Positions 25,859-33,864 of a stretch of DNA of 64,000 nt are shown here, one piece after another; positions within the stretch are counted from its first letter, which is position 1, and every line of letters begins with the position of its first letter. This DNA is from Pollutimonas nitritireducens. Its GTDB lineage: Bacteria; Pseudomonadota; Gammaproteobacteria; Burkholderiales; Burkholderiaceae_B. The stretch covers positions 124,001 to 188,000 of the forward strand of contig NZ_PDNV01000001.1 in assembly GCF_002849615.1 (NCBI RefSeq), given 5' to 3'. The position numbers were made by a program, and so were the translations under genes. Under the pieces are notes generated by a model. The model made no database searches, was not told where the DNA came from, and worked only from the letters and a program-made list of their open reading frames with translations.

Positions 25859-26351
25859 GATCGTTGGGCAAGTCGTTGGTGTTGATGTAGCCTTGCGCCA
25901 AAGGCGGACAGCGCGCACGCAATATCACCTCGATGTCGTCGATTGCCGCCAGTATGCCCGATGCATATTCCTTGCTGCGCAGCCGCGTCCTGAGATTGGC
26001 GCAGACGTTTTCCCACATGTCGTCGGTGGCGGCAATTGCGCGGTCGCTGACGATTTCAATGCGGTGCTTGTCGAGCGCCAGGTAAAGCAGCACTCCGGTG
26101 TTCAGCGGAGTGTCCCAGACGCGCAAGCGACCGAACACTTCCAATGAGCGACAGCGGCTGTCGGGTTCATGTGCCGGACTCACGGCTTCGATGGCCACCA
26201 CCAATTCGCCCGTGTGATCGAGTTCGCTTTGTTTGATCCGACTGGCGATCTGCGCGAGGACCTCTGGCGTAAAGTGCCTGCGCCGCAGCCACTGGCCCTC
26301 AACGGTGGACCAGCCAGTCATTTGCTTCCACTTCCCACCCTCTTGACGCAC
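25845..26351 (-). CDS. TPM-domain protein (TLP18.3/Psb32/MOLO-1 phosphatase-like)
   Basis: A protein of about 168 residues with a single TPM-type domain: SELDHTGELVVAIEA, then LEVFGRLRVWDTPLNTGVLLY and KHRIEIVSDRAIAA. No signal peptide or TM helix is obvious. No ATG stands at a good place; I chose GTG 26351 because AGGGGG lies six bases upstream, but GTG 26375 or ATG 26321 are alternatives. It is the last gene of the LemA-TPM-TPM operon. Its 3' end overlaps the convergent GTPase gene by 14 bases. The biochemical function of bacterial members is unsettled. Confidence 0.75.
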   Translation of the reverse strand: MRQEGGKWKQMTGWSTVEGQWLRRRHFTPEVLAQIASRIKQSELDHTGELVVAIEAVSPAHEPDSRCRSLEVFGRLRVWDTPLNTGVLLYLALDKHRIEIVSDRAIAATDDMWENVCANLRTRLRSKEYASGILAAIDDIEVILRARCPPLAQGYINTNDLPNDPTLL

Positions 26352-26381
26352 GTCATCCCCCTGATTTTTTAACACTACCCA

Positions 26382-27338
26382 TCACCAACTACCCGAAGCA
26401 CCGCCACCGCCGCTGCCACCGCCGCCGCCTCCGAACCCACCACCGCCGCCAAAACCGCCGCCCCCTCCAAAGCCGCCGCCTGCGCCGAAACCGCCCAGGC
26501 CGCCACCCAGGCCGCCGATGACACCACCGCGACGCGAAGCACGGGCCCCACTGCCACGGCCACCAGCTCCGAACATGCGCCCTATGCTGCTCAGGAAAAA
26601 CGCCACGACGGCGGCAAGAAGGCTGAAGCCTATGCTGCCGAACATGAGGAAGACGAAAACGCCGGCCACCAGAGCAGCAAACCCAGCGGGCATCAATAAA
26701 GTCATGAAAGCCAGCGGCGCAAGCATGACCACGGGAGAGTCATCGTCCGACGCGGATTCGGTGCCGGCCACCGGCGCGGGCAAGGGCTCGCCGTCCACCA
26801 GCTTGACCAGACTTTCCACTCCGGCAATCACACCACCCGCATAGTCGTCTTGCTTGAATCGAGGCGTGACCTGTTCGCGGATGATCCGCCCAGCGAGCAG
26901 GTCGGGTACGGCGCCCTCCAGCCCATAGCCGACTTCGATGCGCAAGCGACGGTCATCTTTTGCCACTACAAAGAGAATGCCGTCGTCGACCTTCTCGCGG
27001 CCGAGGCGCCATTGATCGAACACCCGACGAGCATAACCTTCTATCGTGTCTTCACCCGTCGTGGGAACGATCAGCACGGCAATTTGCGCACCTTTGCGCT
27101 GCTCGAGGTCGGCCAGCAACTGCTCGAGACGGGCACGGGTATTGGGATCCAGCGTACCGGTGCTATCGGTGACGCGGTTTTCAAGGGCGGGAACCGGCGC
27201 CTGTGCAGCGTGTGCGCCCCCAGCGAACGCGAGCGTCAGCAACGCCAGCCCCAACCCGAACCATAAAGCCAGTGACATGGCCATGGCCTTGCTGCGGGAA
27301 CCGCACAACACTAAAAATCCGGTCGCCGATACGGCCAT
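26382..27338 (-). CDS. Membrane-anchored TPM-domain protein with Gly-rich tail (YgcG family)
   Basis: A 318-residue protein. A signal-type hydrophobic segment lies near residues 20-44. Next comes a periplasmic TPM domain (VTDSTGTLDPNTRARLEQLL through VDDGILFVVAKDDRRLRIEV and GYGLEGAVPDLLAG). One or two TM helices follow around residues 203-252. It ends in an extreme Gly/Phe/Ser tail of about 50 residues built from GGGGGF units, ending GASGSW. This is the standard YgcG layout. AAGGATGAACC precedes the ATG. The tail DNA (26395-26500) is a run of imperfect GGC/CCG repeats. Role unknown; co-occurs with LemA. Confidence 0.85.
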   Translation of the reverse strand: MAVSATGFLVLCGSRSKAMAMSLALWFGLGLALLTLAFAGGAHAAQAPVPALENRVTDSTGTLDPNTRARLEQLLADLEQRKGAQIAVLIVPTTGEDTIEGYARRVFDQWRLGREKVDDGILFVVAKDDRRLRIEVGYGLEGAVPDLLAGRIIREQVTPRFKQDDYAGGVIAGVESLVKLVDGEPLPAPVAGTESASDDDSPVVMLAPLAFMTLLMPAGFAALVAGVFVFLMFGSIGFSLLAAVVAFFLSSIGRMFGAGGRGSGARASRRGGVIGGLGGGLGGFGAGGGFGGGGGFGGGGGFGGGGGGSGGGGASGSW

Positions 27339-27388
27339 GGTTCATCCTTGCGCAATGATACTAAAACAATGAAAACCAGGACTTGGCA

Positions 27389-28003
27389 TTAGGGTTTCGC
27401 CGTTTCCGGCACCGAAAATTTCACTTCGGGATCCTTGGTGATTTCTTCCTGCCTGGAAACCCCATAGTTTTCAATGGTGTCATAACCAAAAATCTTGGCG
27501 GTGATAAGCGTTGGAAACTGGCGCACGATCAGGTTGTATTCCTGTACGGCTTGGACATAGCGTCCACGCTCGGTCGCAATACGATTTTCGGTGCCTTCAA
27601 GCTGGGTCATCAGATCGCGAAAAAGCGCGTCGCTTTTCAGCTGCGGATAGTTTTCCGACACGGCAATGAGGCGTGACAGCGCCGATGATAATTGCCCCTG
27701 CGCTTCGTTGAAGCGAGCCATGACTTCGGGATTCTGGAGGTCGTTTGCGCTGATCTGGATACTGCCGACCTTGGATCGCGCCTCGGTGACCTGCGTGAGG
27801 ACGGCGCGCTCGTTGACCATGTAGGCATTGACCGAATTGACCAGCTTGGGAACCAATTCGGCACGACGTTCATACTGGTTCAGCGTCTGGGACCATGCCG
27901 ATTTGACCTGTTCGTCCAGACGTTGGATGTCGTTGTAGCCGCAGCCGGCCAGCAACAGGGACAGGCAGGGCAGGAGAATTAACAGCAATATACGTTTCAT
28001 CAT
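27389..28003 (-). CDS. LemA family lipoprotein
   Basis: A protein of about 204 residues with a lipoprotein signal (LLAGC lipobox within the first 20 residues) and the LemA helical core: VKSAWSQTLNQYERRAELVP, LVNSVNAYM, and the conserved NLIVRQFPTLITAKIFGY. It starts at either of two adjacent ATGs (28003 or 28000) directly before KRILLLILL. It is first in an operon with the two TPM proteins. LemA function is unknown; the YgcG/LemA pairing is conserved in many bacteria. Confidence 0.9.
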   Translation of the reverse strand: MMKRILLLILLPCLSLLLAGCGYNDIQRLDEQVKSAWSQTLNQYERRAELVPKLVNSVNAYMVNERAVLTQVTEARSKVGSIQISANDLQNPEVMARFNEAQGQLSSALSRLIAVSENYPQLKSDALFRDLMTQLEGTENRIATERGRYVQAVQEYNLIVRQFPTLITAKIFGYDTIENYGVSRQEEITKDPEVKFSVPETAKP

Positions 28004-28276
28004 CGGAATCCCGGAAAGGCAACAACACAAATTACAGCAGTTTGTACAGGCTTTGCCAATATGCCTGAAATAACGATCTCGTGCGCACAAAATTAAATGG
28101 AATACGCAATGCCCTAGCTTTTACGTTACAATACTGGATTACGTGTCGCACCAGTCAACACGTGTCTTGCAAGCCATTCTGTTCTTGCCTGAGCTTTTTC
28201 GCTCTCAACTTCTTTTATCGTCTGCCTAGATTGGTATCTCTCGACTCGAGCGATAGGCTGTCGCTGGAGTTATTTC

Positions 28277-29698
28277 TTGAATACCCAAATTACATTTGCC
28301 TCCCTAGGGCTGGCAGAACCCCTTCTGCGTGCTGTTACCGATACCGGCTATGTGCACCCCACGCCCATTCAGGCCCAGGCCATTCCCCAAGTCATGTTGG
28401 GCGGTGATCTCTTGGCCGCTGCCCAGACCGGCACCGGCAAGACGGCAGGCTTCACCCTGCCCATTCTGCACCGCATGCTGCAATCCGCCCCGCAGAATCG
28501 CAAGGCCGGCCAGCCCCGCGTGCTGATCCTGACGCCCACACGGGAACTGACGGCACAGGTCGAAGAGTCTGTGCGTACCTATAGCCAGCATACGTCGATC
28601 GTTTCAATGGTCATGTTCGGCGGCGTCAATATCAATCCGCAGATCAAGGCGCTGCGCAAGTCCCTGGACATTCTGGTGGCCACCCCGGGCCGCCTGCTGG
28701 ATCACGCTCAACAGAAGACCGTCGATTTGTCGGCCGTCGAAATCCTGGTCCTCGATGAAGCGGACCGCATGCTGGACATGGGCTTCATCCGCGACATCCG
28801 CCGCATCATTGCATTGCTTCCCCGCACTCGCCAGAACCTATTGTTCTCGGCTACGTTTTCGGACGAAATCCGCGAACTCTCCAAAGGCGTGCTGACCAAC
28901 CCCATCGAAATTTCGGTCGCGCGCCGCAACACCGCGTCAGAACTGGTCAAGCAAACCATGGTGATGACTGAACAGTCGCACAAGCGCGATCTGCTCAGTT
29001 ACATCATCCGCGAAAGCGGCTGGCACCAAACGCTTGTGTTCACCCGCACCAAGCATGGCGCAAATCGTCTTGCCGAGAAACTCGTGAAAGATGGACTTGC
29101 CGCCGCGGCCATCCATGGCAACAAGAGCCAGGCTGCCCGCACACGCGCACTGGCCGAGTTCAAAGACGGGAAAGTTGCGGTTCTGGTGGCCACTGACATC
29201 GCGGCACGCGGTATCGATATCGATCAGTTGCCGCATGTTGTCAACTTTGAGCTGCCCAACATTCCCGAAGATTATGTGCACCGCATCGGCCGCACAGGCC
29301 GCGCAGGCAGTGAAGGTTCGGCACTGTCGCTGGTCGACAAGACTGAAATCAAGTACCTGAATGCCATCGAGAAGGTAATCAAGCGTCCTATCGAGCGTAC
29401 GACGATCGAAGGATGGTCGGTGGACATGGTGAAAGCCGAACCCGCGCATGTACGTGCCGACGACGACCGCCCGCGCCGCTCGAATGCGCCCCGCAAAAGC
29501 GGTGGAAACGCTGGCGCGAGGCCTGCCGGTCGCGCCGGTGATGCCCGCCGCTCCACAGGTGGTCGCTCCGAAAGCGGCGCAGGCCGGCCCGCTGGTTCCG
29601 CCCGCACGGCCGCTGGCGCCTCGACAGGACAGCCGCGTCACCGTAGCGGCCCTTCGCGCAACGGCGACGGACAGCGCTCTGCCTTGCTGGGGAAATAA
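28277..29698 (+). CDS. rhlE: DEAD-box RNA helicase, RhlE-like
   Basis: A 473-residue ATP-dependent RNA helicase. All core motifs are in order: the Q motif region ([14 protein letters not shown]), Walker [33 protein letters not shown], the [12 protein letters not shown] motif, and [10 protein letters not shown]. The basic Gly/Arg/Ser-rich tail (from about residue 390) is typical of RhlE. The start is a TTG at 28277, supported by TGGAG eight bases upstream and by the domain beginning ([12 protein letters not shown]). It remodels structured RNA, for example in ribosome assembly or mRNA decay. The gene has a long apparent 5' leader. Confidence 0.92.
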   Translation: MNTQITFASLGLAEPLLRAVTDTGYVHPTPIQAQAIPQVMLGGDLLAAAQTGTGKTAGFTLPILHRMLQSAPQNRKAGQPRVLILTPTRELTAQVEESVRTYSQHTSIVSMVMFGGVNINPQIKALRKSLDILVATPGRLLDHAQQKTVDLSAVEILVLDEADRMLDMGFIRDIRRIIALLPRTRQNLLFSATFSDEIRELSKGVLTNPIEISVARRNTASELVKQTMVMTEQSHKRDLLSYIIRESGWHQTLVFTRTKHGANRLAEKLVKDGLAAAAIHGNKSQAARTRALAEFKDGKVAVLVATDIAARGIDIDQLPHVVNFELPNIPEDYVHRIGRTGRAGSEGSALSLVDKTEIKYLNAIEKVIKRPIERTTIEGWSVDMVKAEPAHVRADDDRPRRSNAPRKSGGNAGARPAGRAGDARRSTGGRSESGAGRPAGSARTAAGASTGQPRHRSGPSRNGDGQRSALLGK

Positions 29699-29741
29699 GG
29701 CGTAATATCTCAGCCTTCGACACCACGGCCGACACTGCGCA

Positions 29742-30371
29742 ATGTCTCTCAATACCTGGTTTGCATTTTTTGCCGCCTCCTGGGCAATTTCTTTTTCGCC
29801 CGGGCCAGGCGCCATTGCCGCCATGGCATCCGGCCTGAAATACGGTTTCAAGCGTGGTTACTGGACGACCATCGGCCTTATCCTGGGCATACTCGTCCAG
29901 TTCGTGTTGGTGGCAGTTGGTCTGGGTGCCTTGCTGGCCGCGTCAGAGCTGGCGTTCAGCGTAGTGAAATGGCTGGGCGTCGGCTACTTGATCTACCTCG
30001 GGTGGCGACAATTTCGCACCGACTCCGCTCCCGTGGCGGTCGAAGCCGGCCAACCCGAATCGTTCCGCATTCGCGACCTCGTCGCGCGGGGCTGCTTGAT
30101 CAATATCACCAATCCCAAGGGCACCGTCTTCTTGCTGGCGGTCGTCCCACAATTTCTGGATCTGTCGCAGCCCTTGACGCTCCAGTATGTTGTAATAGCT
30201 GCCACCTTGTGCTTTACCGACCTGGTGGCGATGGGGTGCTACACCACGCTGGCTGCTCGCATGTTGAAGCTCCTGCGAAGCCCACGGCACATCCGCTGGC
30301 TTAATCGCACCTTCGGCGCCTTGTTCATACTGGCCGGTACGGTTCTGGCCTCGTTCAGTCACCATAAATAA
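29742..30371 (+). CDS. LysE family translocator (RhtB-type exporter)
   Basis: A 209-residue inner-membrane protein with six predicted helices. It has the family motif FSPGPGAIAAMASGLKYGFK near the N-terminus and the RGCLINITNPKGTVFLLAVV segment in the middle. It exports amino acids or small metabolites by proton antiport. It lies 43 bases after the helicase gene on the same strand. Substrate not predictable. Confidence 0.9.
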   Translation: MSLNTWFAFFAASWAISFSPGPGAIAAMASGLKYGFKRGYWTTIGLILGILVQFVLVAVGLGALLAASELAFSVVKWLGVGYLIYLGWRQFRTDSAPVAVEAGQPESFRIRDLVARGCLINITNPKGTVFLLAVVPQFLDLSQPLTLQYVVIAATLCFTDLVAMGCYTTLAARMLKLLRSPRHIRWLNRTFGALFILAGTVLASFSHHK

Positions 30372-30435
30372 GCTGTTGTGCTGCGACGGGCGGCGGAACC
30401 TCAGCCTCCTCGGCGACACACGTTAAAATCAGACC

Positions 30436-32043
30436 ATGAGCATTACCCAAGAAGTCGCACGACGACGCACATTTGCAATCATTTCCCACCCCGACGCTGG
30501 CAAAACCACCCTGACGGAAAAGCTGTTGCTGTTCGCAGGCGCCATCCAGATTGCCGGCAGCGTCAAGGCCCGCAAAGCCAGTCGCCATGCCTCCTCCGAC
30601 TGGATGGAAATCGAAAAGCAGCGCGGCATTTCGGTAGCCTCGTCGGTCATGCAGATGGAATACCGCGACTGCGTGATCAACTTGCTCGACACGCCCGGCC
30701 ACCAGGATTTCTCCGAAGACACTTATCGCGTGCTCACCGCGGTGGATGCAGCGCTCATGGTGATCGACGCCGCCAATGGTGTCGAGCCCCAAACTCTGCG
30801 CCTCCTGCAAGTCTGTCGGGCCCGCAATACACCCATCATCACTTTCATCAACAAGCTCGACCGTGAGGTTCAGGAACCCCTCAATCTGCTTTCCGAGATT
30901 GAATCGCACCTGGGGATGGATGCCGTGCCGTTTTCCTGGCCGGTAGGCATGGGCAGATCGTTTGGAGGCGTGTTCGACATCCGCCGCAACCGCATGCGCG
31001 TGTTTCGCGCCGGGCAAGAACGCCGTGGCGACAGCGACGATCTTATCGAAGGACTGGACAATCCGGCTATTGCCGAAAAATTTGGCGATGCATTCGTGAA
31101 GGCCAACGAAGAGATCGAACTCATCAACGCCGCAGCCCCCGCCTTTGATGCCGATGCTTTCCTGGCGGGCAAGCAGACCCCGGTTTTCTTTGGCTCGGCC
31201 ATCAATAATTTCGGTGTACAGGAAGTCCTGGACGCCTTGGTGGATTTCGCTCCCAAGCCGGGTTCACGCACCGCCCTACAACGCGAAGTGCAGCCGGACG
31301 AGCCCAAGTTCAGCGGAGTCGTCTTCAAGGTGCAGGCCAACATGGACCCGGCCCATCGTGACCGCGTCGCGTTCATACGCGTCAGTTCGGGACGGTTCGA
31401 ACGCGGCATGCGCTTGAAGATTTCCCGCACCGGCAAGGAAATGCGCCCCAACAACGTGGTGTCGTTTCTGTCGCAGAGGCGCGAGCTGCTGGACGAGGCC
31501 TATGCCGGCGACGTCATTGGCATTCCCAACCACGGGGTGCTGCACCTGGGCGACGTACTGACCGAAGGCGAGAACCTGCAGTTCACCGGCCTGCCATTTT
31601 TCGCGCCTGAGCTCTTTCAAGCCGTGGAAGTCAAAGATCCTCTGCGCATCAAGCAATTGCGTATCGGACTGACGCAGCTGGGCGAAGAAGGCGCCATCCA
31701 GGTATTCCGGCCGGAAGCCGCGGGCGGCGCGCTATTGCTGGGCGCGATCGGCCAGCTGCAGTTCGAAGTCGTCGCGCACCGGCTCAAGACCGAATACGGT
31801 GTCGAGGCGCGCCTCATGCCATCGCGTTACAACATGGCACGTTGGATTACAGCCTCGGACCCGAAAGTATTGCGAAAATTCATGGACGCCAATGCCGCGA
31901 ACATCGCCTACGATGTGGTCGACGCGGTGGCGTTCCTAGCAAGTTCGCCGGCACAGCTGCGCGTTGCGCAAGAGCTCTATCCGGGGATCGAATTCCACGC
32001 CATGCGTGAACACGGTGGTCAGGTTTTTGGGCAAAATGCATAA
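30436..32043 (+). CDS. prfC: Peptide chain release factor 3
   Basis: A 535-residue translational GTPase of normal RF3 length. G1 is SHPDAGKTTLTEK, the switch region contains EKQRGISVASSVMQ, G3 is DTPGHQDFSEDTYR and G4 is NKLDRE. Domain II and the C-terminal EF-G-like domain III (ITASDPKVLRKF near the end) follow. It recycles RF1/RF2 from the ribosome after termination. A GC palindrome followed by a T-run 2 bases after the stop probably terminates the transcript. Confidence 0.96.
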   Translation: MSITQEVARRRTFAIISHPDAGKTTLTEKLLLFAGAIQIAGSVKARKASRHASSDWMEIEKQRGISVASSVMQMEYRDCVINLLDTPGHQDFSEDTYRVLTAVDAALMVIDAANGVEPQTLRLLQVCRARNTPIITFINKLDREVQEPLNLLSEIESHLGMDAVPFSWPVGMGRSFGGVFDIRRNRMRVFRAGQERRGDSDDLIEGLDNPAIAEKFGDAFVKANEEIELINAAAPAFDADAFLAGKQTPVFFGSAINNFGVQEVLDALVDFAPKPGSRTALQREVQPDEPKFSGVVFKVQANMDPAHRDRVAFIRVSSGRFERGMRLKISRTGKEMRPNNVVSFLSQRRELLDEAYAGDVIGIPNHGVLHLGDVLTEGENLQFTGLPFFAPELFQAVEVKDPLRIKQLRIGLTQLGEEGAIQVFRPEAAGGALLLGAIGQLQFEVVAHRLKTEYGVEARLMPSRYNMARWITASDPKVLRKFMDANAANIAYDVVDAVAFLASSPAQLRVAQELYPGIEFHAMREHGGQVFGQNA

Positions 32044-32044
32044 A

Positions 32045-32069
32045 CGGCCGTACGGCCGCCTGCTTTTTT
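32045..32069 (+). terminator. Probable terminator after prfC
   Basis: The perfect palindrome CGGCCGTACGGCCG (32045-32058) can fold into a short GC hairpin. It is followed by CCTG and then TTTTTT. The loop must be small, so efficiency is uncertain. Confidence 0.55.
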
Positions 32070-32118
32070 ACCAAGGGCTCAGCTTATATACTGGGCTTTC
32101 TTTCCCAGACAGAGGGTA

Positions 32119-32769
32119 ATGATGTCCTGGCGTTTCATATTTGCAATTCTACTTGTCGCCGCCGGTGTTTCCGCCTGGGGCGGATTGCGGCTGGGCGACT
32201 GGCTCGTGTCACATGGCCCTATCGCTCCACCCATCGAAGATCCAACCACGATCGTAACAACACCTGTGCTCGACGCCAATGGCCTGCCCTTCGTCGCCCA
32301 GCCGCCGCAGCCGCTGGTCAACGGGCAGCAGGGCGTGCTCAGCCCGCCCGACCAGATCGCCTGGGAAATCCCCGATCGTTCACTGGATGAAACCAAGAAG
32401 TCAGCGGCCATCGAGCTGGCCACGACCACCATTACCATGCAGGAAGCGATAGAGATCGCCGAGTCGGGAACCGGCCAGTCCTTTCAGGGAATCGCCGATG
32501 TAGGCGATCTGGTACTGGGTGCTGGCGGAGGGGGTCAATTGCAACCGGTGGAAATGACTCCGCCACCACCACCGCCGCCGCCCATTGCAGGCGCGCCAGC
32601 CGCGGGTGGCAACCAGGCCTGGCAAGCCAGCCTGCGGCAGGACTTGCAGGCGTGCAGCGCCCAGAGCTTCTTCGACAGGCCCAGTTGCGCCTGGACGGCC
32701 CGCAATAAATATTGCGAGCCCAACAATGCCTGGGGCCGCGCGCCCGATTGCCCGGCTAAAAGCTTCTAA
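32119..32769 (+). CDS. Membrane-anchored exported protein with Cys-rich C-terminus, function unknown
   Basis: A 216-residue protein. The N-terminal hydrophobic helix (WRFIFAILLVAAGVSAWGG) is a signal anchor or signal peptide. The middle is acidic/polar with one helical part (KKSAAIELATTTITMQEAIE) and a run of eight prolines near residues 149-156. The last 45 residues carry four cysteines in the pattern C-x10-C-x8-C-x13-C with YCEPNNAWGRAPDCP. This ending recurs in uncharacterised exported proteins of Burkholderiales, as far as I recall. A start at the second ATG (32122) is equally possible. It converges on bfr with 8 bases between stops. Confidence 0.7.
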   Translation: MMSWRFIFAILLVAAGVSAWGGLRLGDWLVSHGPIAPPIEDPTTIVTTPVLDANGLPFVAQPPQPLVNGQQGVLSPPDQIAWEIPDRSLDETKKSAAIELATTTITMQEAIEIAESGTGQSFQGIADVGDLVLGAGGGGQLQPVEMTPPPPPPPPIAGAPAAGGNQAWQASLRQDLQACSAQSFFDRPSCAWTARNKYCEPNNAWGRAPDCPAKSF

Positions 32770-32777
32770 GGTCTGGC

Positions 32778-33257
32778 CTAGTCGCTCAGTTCGCCCATCT
32801 GGGACTGCAGGTAGTTTTGCAGTCCCACTTTTTCGACCAGCTCCATCTGGGTTTCCAGCCAGTCGATGTGTTCCTCGGTATCGTTCAAGATGTCCTGGAA
32901 CAGGTCGCGTGAAACGTAGTCGCGCACACTTTCGCAGTAGGCCATGGCTTCTTTTACGGTTTCCTGGGCGCTGCTTTCCAGTCGGTGATCACAGGACAGG
33001 ATCTCCGGCACATTCTCCCCGATCAACAGCTTGTGGAGGTCTTGTAAATTGGGCAAACCATCGAGCATGAAGATCCGTTCCATCAAGCGATCGGCGTGTT
33101 TCATTTCACCTATCGATTCGTCGTACTCGTGCTTGCCAAGCTTGTCGAACCCCCAGTGGTTGAGCATGCGCGCATGGAGAAAATACTGATTGATCGCGGT
33201 GAGTTCGTTTTTAAGTTGCGCATTCAAATACTGAATAACGGTTTTATCGCCTTTCAT
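32778..33257 (-). CDS. bfr: Bacterioferritin
   Basis: A 159-residue ferritin-like subunit of a 24-mer iron-storage shell. Haem ligand Met52 is present (EMKHAD). Ferroxidase-centre residues Glu18, Glu51, His54, Glu94 and His130 are in place. The sixth ligand, Glu127 in E. coli Bfr, is Thr here (DTEEH in place of DEEEH). The rest aligns without gaps to the E. coli protein ([42 protein letters not shown]). SD AGGAG lies eight bases before the ATG. The bfd gene is 203 bases upstream on the same strand. Confidence 0.95.
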   Translation of the reverse strand: MKGDKTVIQYLNAQLKNELTAINQYFLHARMLNHWGFDKLGKHEYDESIGEMKHADRLMERIFMLDGLPNLQDLHKLLIGENVPEILSCDHRLESSAQETVKEAMAYCESVRDYVSRDLFQDILNDTEEHIDWLETQMELVEKVGLQNYLQSQMGELSD

Positions 33258-33460
33258 GGCCTACTCCTGAGCAAAGGTGAGGATCGATAACAGCATCGGG
33301 TGCGCGCGCCCGGCATACCATGTAGCGGCCGCGGCTGATCCGTCCATAAGGCTAACACGCCGACAGACGATTTACGGCAAGGCGCAAGACTATAGGGTCG
33401 CGAATTTGGACACTATGCGGCAGGACTTAAGGATGGGAATGGAATCTGGGGCCGGAAGTG

Positions 33461-33739
33461 TCAAGCCCGGCGAACCGCCACGGAAACCATGGGGGTGACA
33501 GCACGCGTAAGCCCCGAGTCGTTGGCCGCAGCGGTGACCACGGCACCGGCCTCTTGGGTGACGGTAGCCTGACCGGCATAACGCCCGCCCGGCAGGTACT
33601 CATTAGCGGTCTCGGCGCAGCAACCACAACTTGTGGCCACCCCGAGCTGACCTTGCAGGTCGGCCATGGAGGAAGCCCCGTCCGCTACAGCGGCCTGTAC
33701 TTGACGCTCGGTGATGGCGTTACAGATGCAAATGAACAT
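33461..33739 (-). CDS. bfd: Bacterioferritin-associated ferredoxin, (2Fe-2S)-binding
   Basis: A 92-residue protein whose first 50 residues match Bfd: CIC (Cys4, Cys6) and CGCC (Cys38, Cys41) give the C-x-C...C-x2-C cluster ligands in a helical BFD fold (ERQVQAAVADGASSMADL). Bfd reduces ferric iron in bacterioferritin to release it. Typical Bfd has 60-75 residues; here an extra Ala/Val/Thr-rich tail of about 35 residues follows. A Fur-box-like site overlaps the start region, consistent with induction when iron is low. Confidence 0.88.
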   Translation of the reverse strand: MFICICNAITERQVQAAVADGASSMADLQGQLGVATSCGCCAETANEYLPGGRYAGQATVTQEAGAVVTAAANDSGLTRAVTPMVSVAVRRA

Positions 33740-33757
33740 GAGAACAATTATTATCTA
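33738..33757 (-). promoter_or_regulatory. Fur-box-like operator at the bfd start
   Basis: The plus-strand bases ATGAGAACAATTATTATCT, just upstream of and touching the bfd ATG on the other strand, resemble a Fur box (GAGAAT-type half followed by ATTATC). By hand, 12 of 19 positions match the classical consensus. Iron-loaded Fur would block bfd transcription. Confidence 0.5.
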
Positions 33758-33864
33758 GATGCCGAAAAAAATCAATCTCGATTCACAAATATTTATCCGG
33801 AAGTCCACGCCGCCTGCCCCGCCCACCCTTTCCATCCCTCCTGCGACATGCCACCAGTCTTGAC

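Noticed and set aside
26395-26500. GC-rich repeat array that could be mistaken for a satellite or CRISPR-like repeat
   Set aside because: It is the coding sequence of the Gly/Phe-rich tail of the YgcG-type TPM protein; units are imperfect and without spacers.
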